In this document: in pieces, positions 30,318-32,178 of the stretch
How the letters are laid out: each line of letters opens with the position of its first letter
How positions within the stretch are numbered: the first letter of the stretch is position 1
Source: Acidobacteriota bacterium
GTDB lineage: Bacteria; Acidobacteriota; Terriglobia; Acidiferrales; UBA7541
Direction: 5' to 3'
Assembly (NCBI GenBank): GCA_003223255.1
Contig: QHYJ01000085.1
Location: forward strand, 1-32,178
DNA: 32,178 bases
Program-made: the position numbers and the translations under genes
Notes under the pieces: generated by a model
What the model was told of the DNA's origin: nothing
Seen by the model: the letters and a program-made list of their open reading frames with translations, nothing else
Database searches by the model: none

Positions 30318-30616
30318 TGACTCGGTCTGGATTGGCTTAGAAGACGCGGCGCAGAAACGATGGCGCGAAGTCTATCGAGGTCCTTATCGCGCAGCACTGC
30401 GGTGCATTCACGCTCGAACCCGTCACGCAGGCTGGGAAAACCACGTATCTTGCTCACGGCAAAGTAGATTTCTTCGAGAATGGCGCGAACGGGTGGTGCC
30501 GGGGGCCCGGTTTGCACCATTCGCGCCACGGAATTCTCGCTGCCGGTGGCAGCCTGACGCACGTTTTGGCTTCCAGACCGGGTGCTTCGATTCTGCCACT
30601 GCATGATCCGCATCAC
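30233..30616 (-). CDS. Hypothetical protein of uncertain status, overlaps vapC end
   Basis: 127 codons. The first part (ENSVARMVQTGPPAPPVRAI then LEEIYFAVSKIRGF and ECTAVLRDKDLDRLRAIV) looks protein-like, and the first half lies in the 79-bp repeat whose other copy (27443-27521) encodes almost the same peptide in the same frame with no gap between them. The C-terminal part runs antisense through vapC and is probably not genuine, so the real gene may end near 30330 or be truncated. No family recognised. Confidence 0.3.
   Translation of the reverse strand: MMRIMQWQNRSTRSGSQNVRQAATGSENSVARMVQTGPPAPPVRAILEEIYFAVSKIRGFPSLRDGFERECTAVLRDKDLDRLRAIVSAPRLLSQSRPSHYAFHGFNTCTRVVAKSLTLRETTVKLW
30494..30572 (-). 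repeat. 79-bp direct repeat, copy 2
   Basis: The partner of 27443-27521. The two copies bracket the SLC13 fragment, ubiX, the intron relic and the Phd/VapC pair. Confidence 0.85.
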
Positions 30617-30967
30617 GTCGAACCGTGACCGTGGTCACTGACTTCGCGATGCAAGCAGACGTAAGAAGGACGCGTAGAAGGACACTGAGTGCCGAGGGAA
30701 CGGGCCGTTGAGGCTGCCGGGAACGGTGAAAAACGGCAAAACCTGCGGCTGTGCCGAGCGGCAAGTATCGTGGCCGGACCAAGGCTAGACCTGGCAGAGC
30801 CAGTGCCCTTCGATCAAAGGCAGCGGTGAGGCCCGAAGTCCAAGTGAAGCGCCAATGGGTTCGACGCAGCGGCCCTTCAGGCCGGGAAAATGCTTCGCCG
30901 CCCGCCGCTGCCTTCGAATGGTGAAAGGACGCCTCTGGTGAGGCGGCATTCAATCGAGGAGGATGTC
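30617..30967. other. Upstream region of hsp20
   Basis: No gene is seen. CGCCTC/GAGGCG around TGGT (30930-30945) forms a hairpin just before the AGGAGG ribosome site. No CIRCE element (TTAGCACTC-type repeat) was found. Confidence 0.4.
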
Positions 30968-31465
30968 ATGAGAAATCTGTATACCAATGAAAGGTTGTTC
31001 GAGGATTTGTTTGGTTTTCGACGCGAGTTCGACGAGATGTTCCATCGCATTCTGACCGGGAAGCCCTGGAGTCTTGAGCTGCCGGAGTTCAAGAAGACCT
31101 TCAACATTACTCCCGCGGTGGAAGCGTATGTGGACAAAGAAGCCAAGAAATATGTTTGCCGCGTGACGCTGCCGGGAATTGAGCCGAAGGAACTGCAGAT
31201 CCATGCCCAGGCGAACGTGCTGACGATTCGCGGGGAGAGGAAGCTCACTCACACCACGAAAGAGATCGAGCTCATGGAAGGGGAGATCGTCTATGGCGTC
31301 TTCGAGAGGACTCTCGAGCTGCCAGAGGGTGTGAACGTCGAGAAGCTGACTGCCGAGTATGTGAATGGCGTGTTGGAGATCACGGCACCTGTTGCCGCAG
31401 CGGCCTTGCCGCGTAAGATTGAAATTAAGACGACGGCACCATTCGCCAAGCAAATCGCTGCATAA
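30968..31465 (+). CDS. hsp20: Hsp20/alpha-crystallin small heat-shock protein
   Basis: 165 residues from ATG 30968 (AGGAGG ribosome site 7 bp upstream). A holdase chaperone that binds unfolding proteins as an oligomer. The N-terminal arm contains FGFRREFDEMFHRIL. The alpha-crystallin domain (about 50-145) shows PAVEAYVDKEAKKYVCRVTL, LPGIEPKELQIHAQANVLTI, GVFERTLELPEGVN and the AEYVNGVLEITAP consensus (A...NGVL). The C-terminal RKIEIK carries the I-x-I motif for oligomer assembly. A single gene. Confidence 0.94.
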   Translation: MRNLYTNERLFEDLFGFRREFDEMFHRILTGKPWSLELPEFKKTFNITPAVEAYVDKEAKKYVCRVTLPGIEPKELQIHAQANVLTIRGERKLTHTTKEIELMEGEIVYGVFERTLELPEGVNVEKLTAEYVNGVLEITAPVAAAALPRKIEIKTTAPFAKQIAA

Positions 31466-31480
31466 GCGGCGGGCAACGCA

Positions 31481-31517
31481 AACGGCCCGGAGCTGCAACG
31501 GTTCCAGGCCGTTTTCT
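31481..31517 (+). terminator. Possible terminator after hsp20
   Basis: AACGGCC (31481-31487) pairs with GGCCGTT (31507-31513), followed by TTCT. The 19-nt loop is long and the T run short, so it is a weak candidate. Confidence 0.35.
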
Positions 31518-31916
31518 ATTTGGCGCGAGCGCTGCCCCGCACTTTTGGAACTAGACACTAGGGCGCAACGCGGCGGCATGCTTGGGTTCCGATCTCTCTC
31601 AGGAGCAGATCGAACCGCGAGTGAAGATTTCGGCGCGAAAGCCCACCTGGTGTCGACCTCCATCTTTTCAACAGGTAGGCTGGAATGCTCTCGCTGTTGA
31701 GTGACCAGCGTCACGCAGGGGAGTGAGCCCCATCACAGCCAAATGGAAGGCCAAGGATGTAGTTGTAAGAGTGTGGAAGCGGCCCGGAGAAGCATCCGGG
31801 AGCTAGCTCTCTGAATAATCTTTTGCTTGTAATCGGATTCTCGCGGGTCGCTGAAATGGCGCTGTTTCAGGCTCAGACCCCGGTCCTCCTGGAGCTGGCG
31901 CTGGAAAGGAGCGACT
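31518..31916. other. Gene-free spacer
   Basis: No supported gene, repeat or structured element was seen on either strand; longer open frames are shadows without domain character. Confidence 0.35.
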
Positions 31917-31997
31917 ATGAAATACATCCTCATTACGACGATGATGGTGGCCGCCGTTCTCGTCGTGGTAGGGCTCCGTCTCGCTCTGCCAACTTAA
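31917..31997 (+). CDS. 26-residue single-pass membrane peptide
   Basis: ATG 31917 follows GGAAAGGAGCGACT (good Shine-Dalgarno). The product MKYILITTMMVAAVLVVVGL, ending RLALPT, is one membrane helix with a positively charged start and a short tail. It is too short for family assignment; similar tiny membrane peptides exist next to stress genes in bacteria. The remaining 180 bases to the window edge show no further gene. Confidence 0.45.
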   Translation: MKYILITTMMVAAVLVVVGLRLALPT

Positions 31998-32178
31998 CTT
32001 ATCTAAGGTTTCGAGGAAAGAGGCTTGTCTCATGTCCGGAAACGCACCAGCCTGCGGCAGTACGCGTCGCAGCGGGAAAGGCGGCCCTTGAGGCAACAAT
32101 TGGGAACGAGCAACTGAGGTTGAGTGAATGCTCGCGATGGCCTGAAAAGGAAGCCTGTGGGCAAGAGTGTTTGGCGCA

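Overview
The window looks like chromosomal DNA of an acidobacterium (Acidobacteriota). This is inferred from gene content: a 1160-residue Oar-like TonB-dependent receptor with an N-terminal carboxypeptidase-regulatory-like domain, a 791-residue SBBP beta-propeller-type secreted protein, a PilZ-type fragment, a gluzincin/TPR secreted protein, and short REP-like hairpins ending in GGCGCTAC. No rRNA, tRNA or CRISPR array was seen.

Layout. 1-3.4 kb: the N-terminus of an IS200/IS605-type TnpB runs off the left edge and abuts what looks like the last codons of a TonB-like gene; then a frameshifted secreted alpha/beta hydrolase, a small secreted protein, a 75-residue protein and a solitary IS605-type end with omega-RNA-like hairpins. 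3.5-13.4 kb: mostly ordinary metabolism and envelope genes. These are an AmrS-type radical SAM enzyme; a compact leftward operon (broken lipoprotein hydrolase, small helical protein, CPBP membrane protein); type II NADH dehydrogenase; the Oar-like receptor; and an exported adenosine-deaminase-like enzyme. 13.5-16 kb: a decaying segment with a broken AzgA-type purine permease, a remnant of a paralogue of the 2.1-kb secreted protein, and a decayed tandem array of two small gene families. 16-21.7 kb: gluzincin/TPR protein, a repeat-rich spacer with a PilZ-like protein, and the SBBP protein.

22-31.5 kb is accessory and resembles a defence/toxin island. It holds a dead HigBA-type toxin-antitoxin pair; a 945-residue TOTE-type primase-helicase-nuclease; a BrnTA pair whose toxin is frameshifted and carries a 99-bp MITE while the antitoxin is intact; remnants of a regulatory-domain protein and an SLC13 permease; UbiX; a group II intron relic without maturase; an intact Phd/VapC pair; and Hsp20. 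Two copies of a 79-bp repeat bracket the ubiX/intron/VapC block.

Many accessory genes carry one-base indels, often in G or C runs, while the long genes are open. I read this mainly as real decay, but indel-prone assembly cannot be excluded from sequence alone. The most notable systems are the single-protein TOTE AEP-helicase-DUF559 gene with its toxin-antitoxin neighbours, the MITE inside brnT, and the alternating small-gene array at 15-16 kb.
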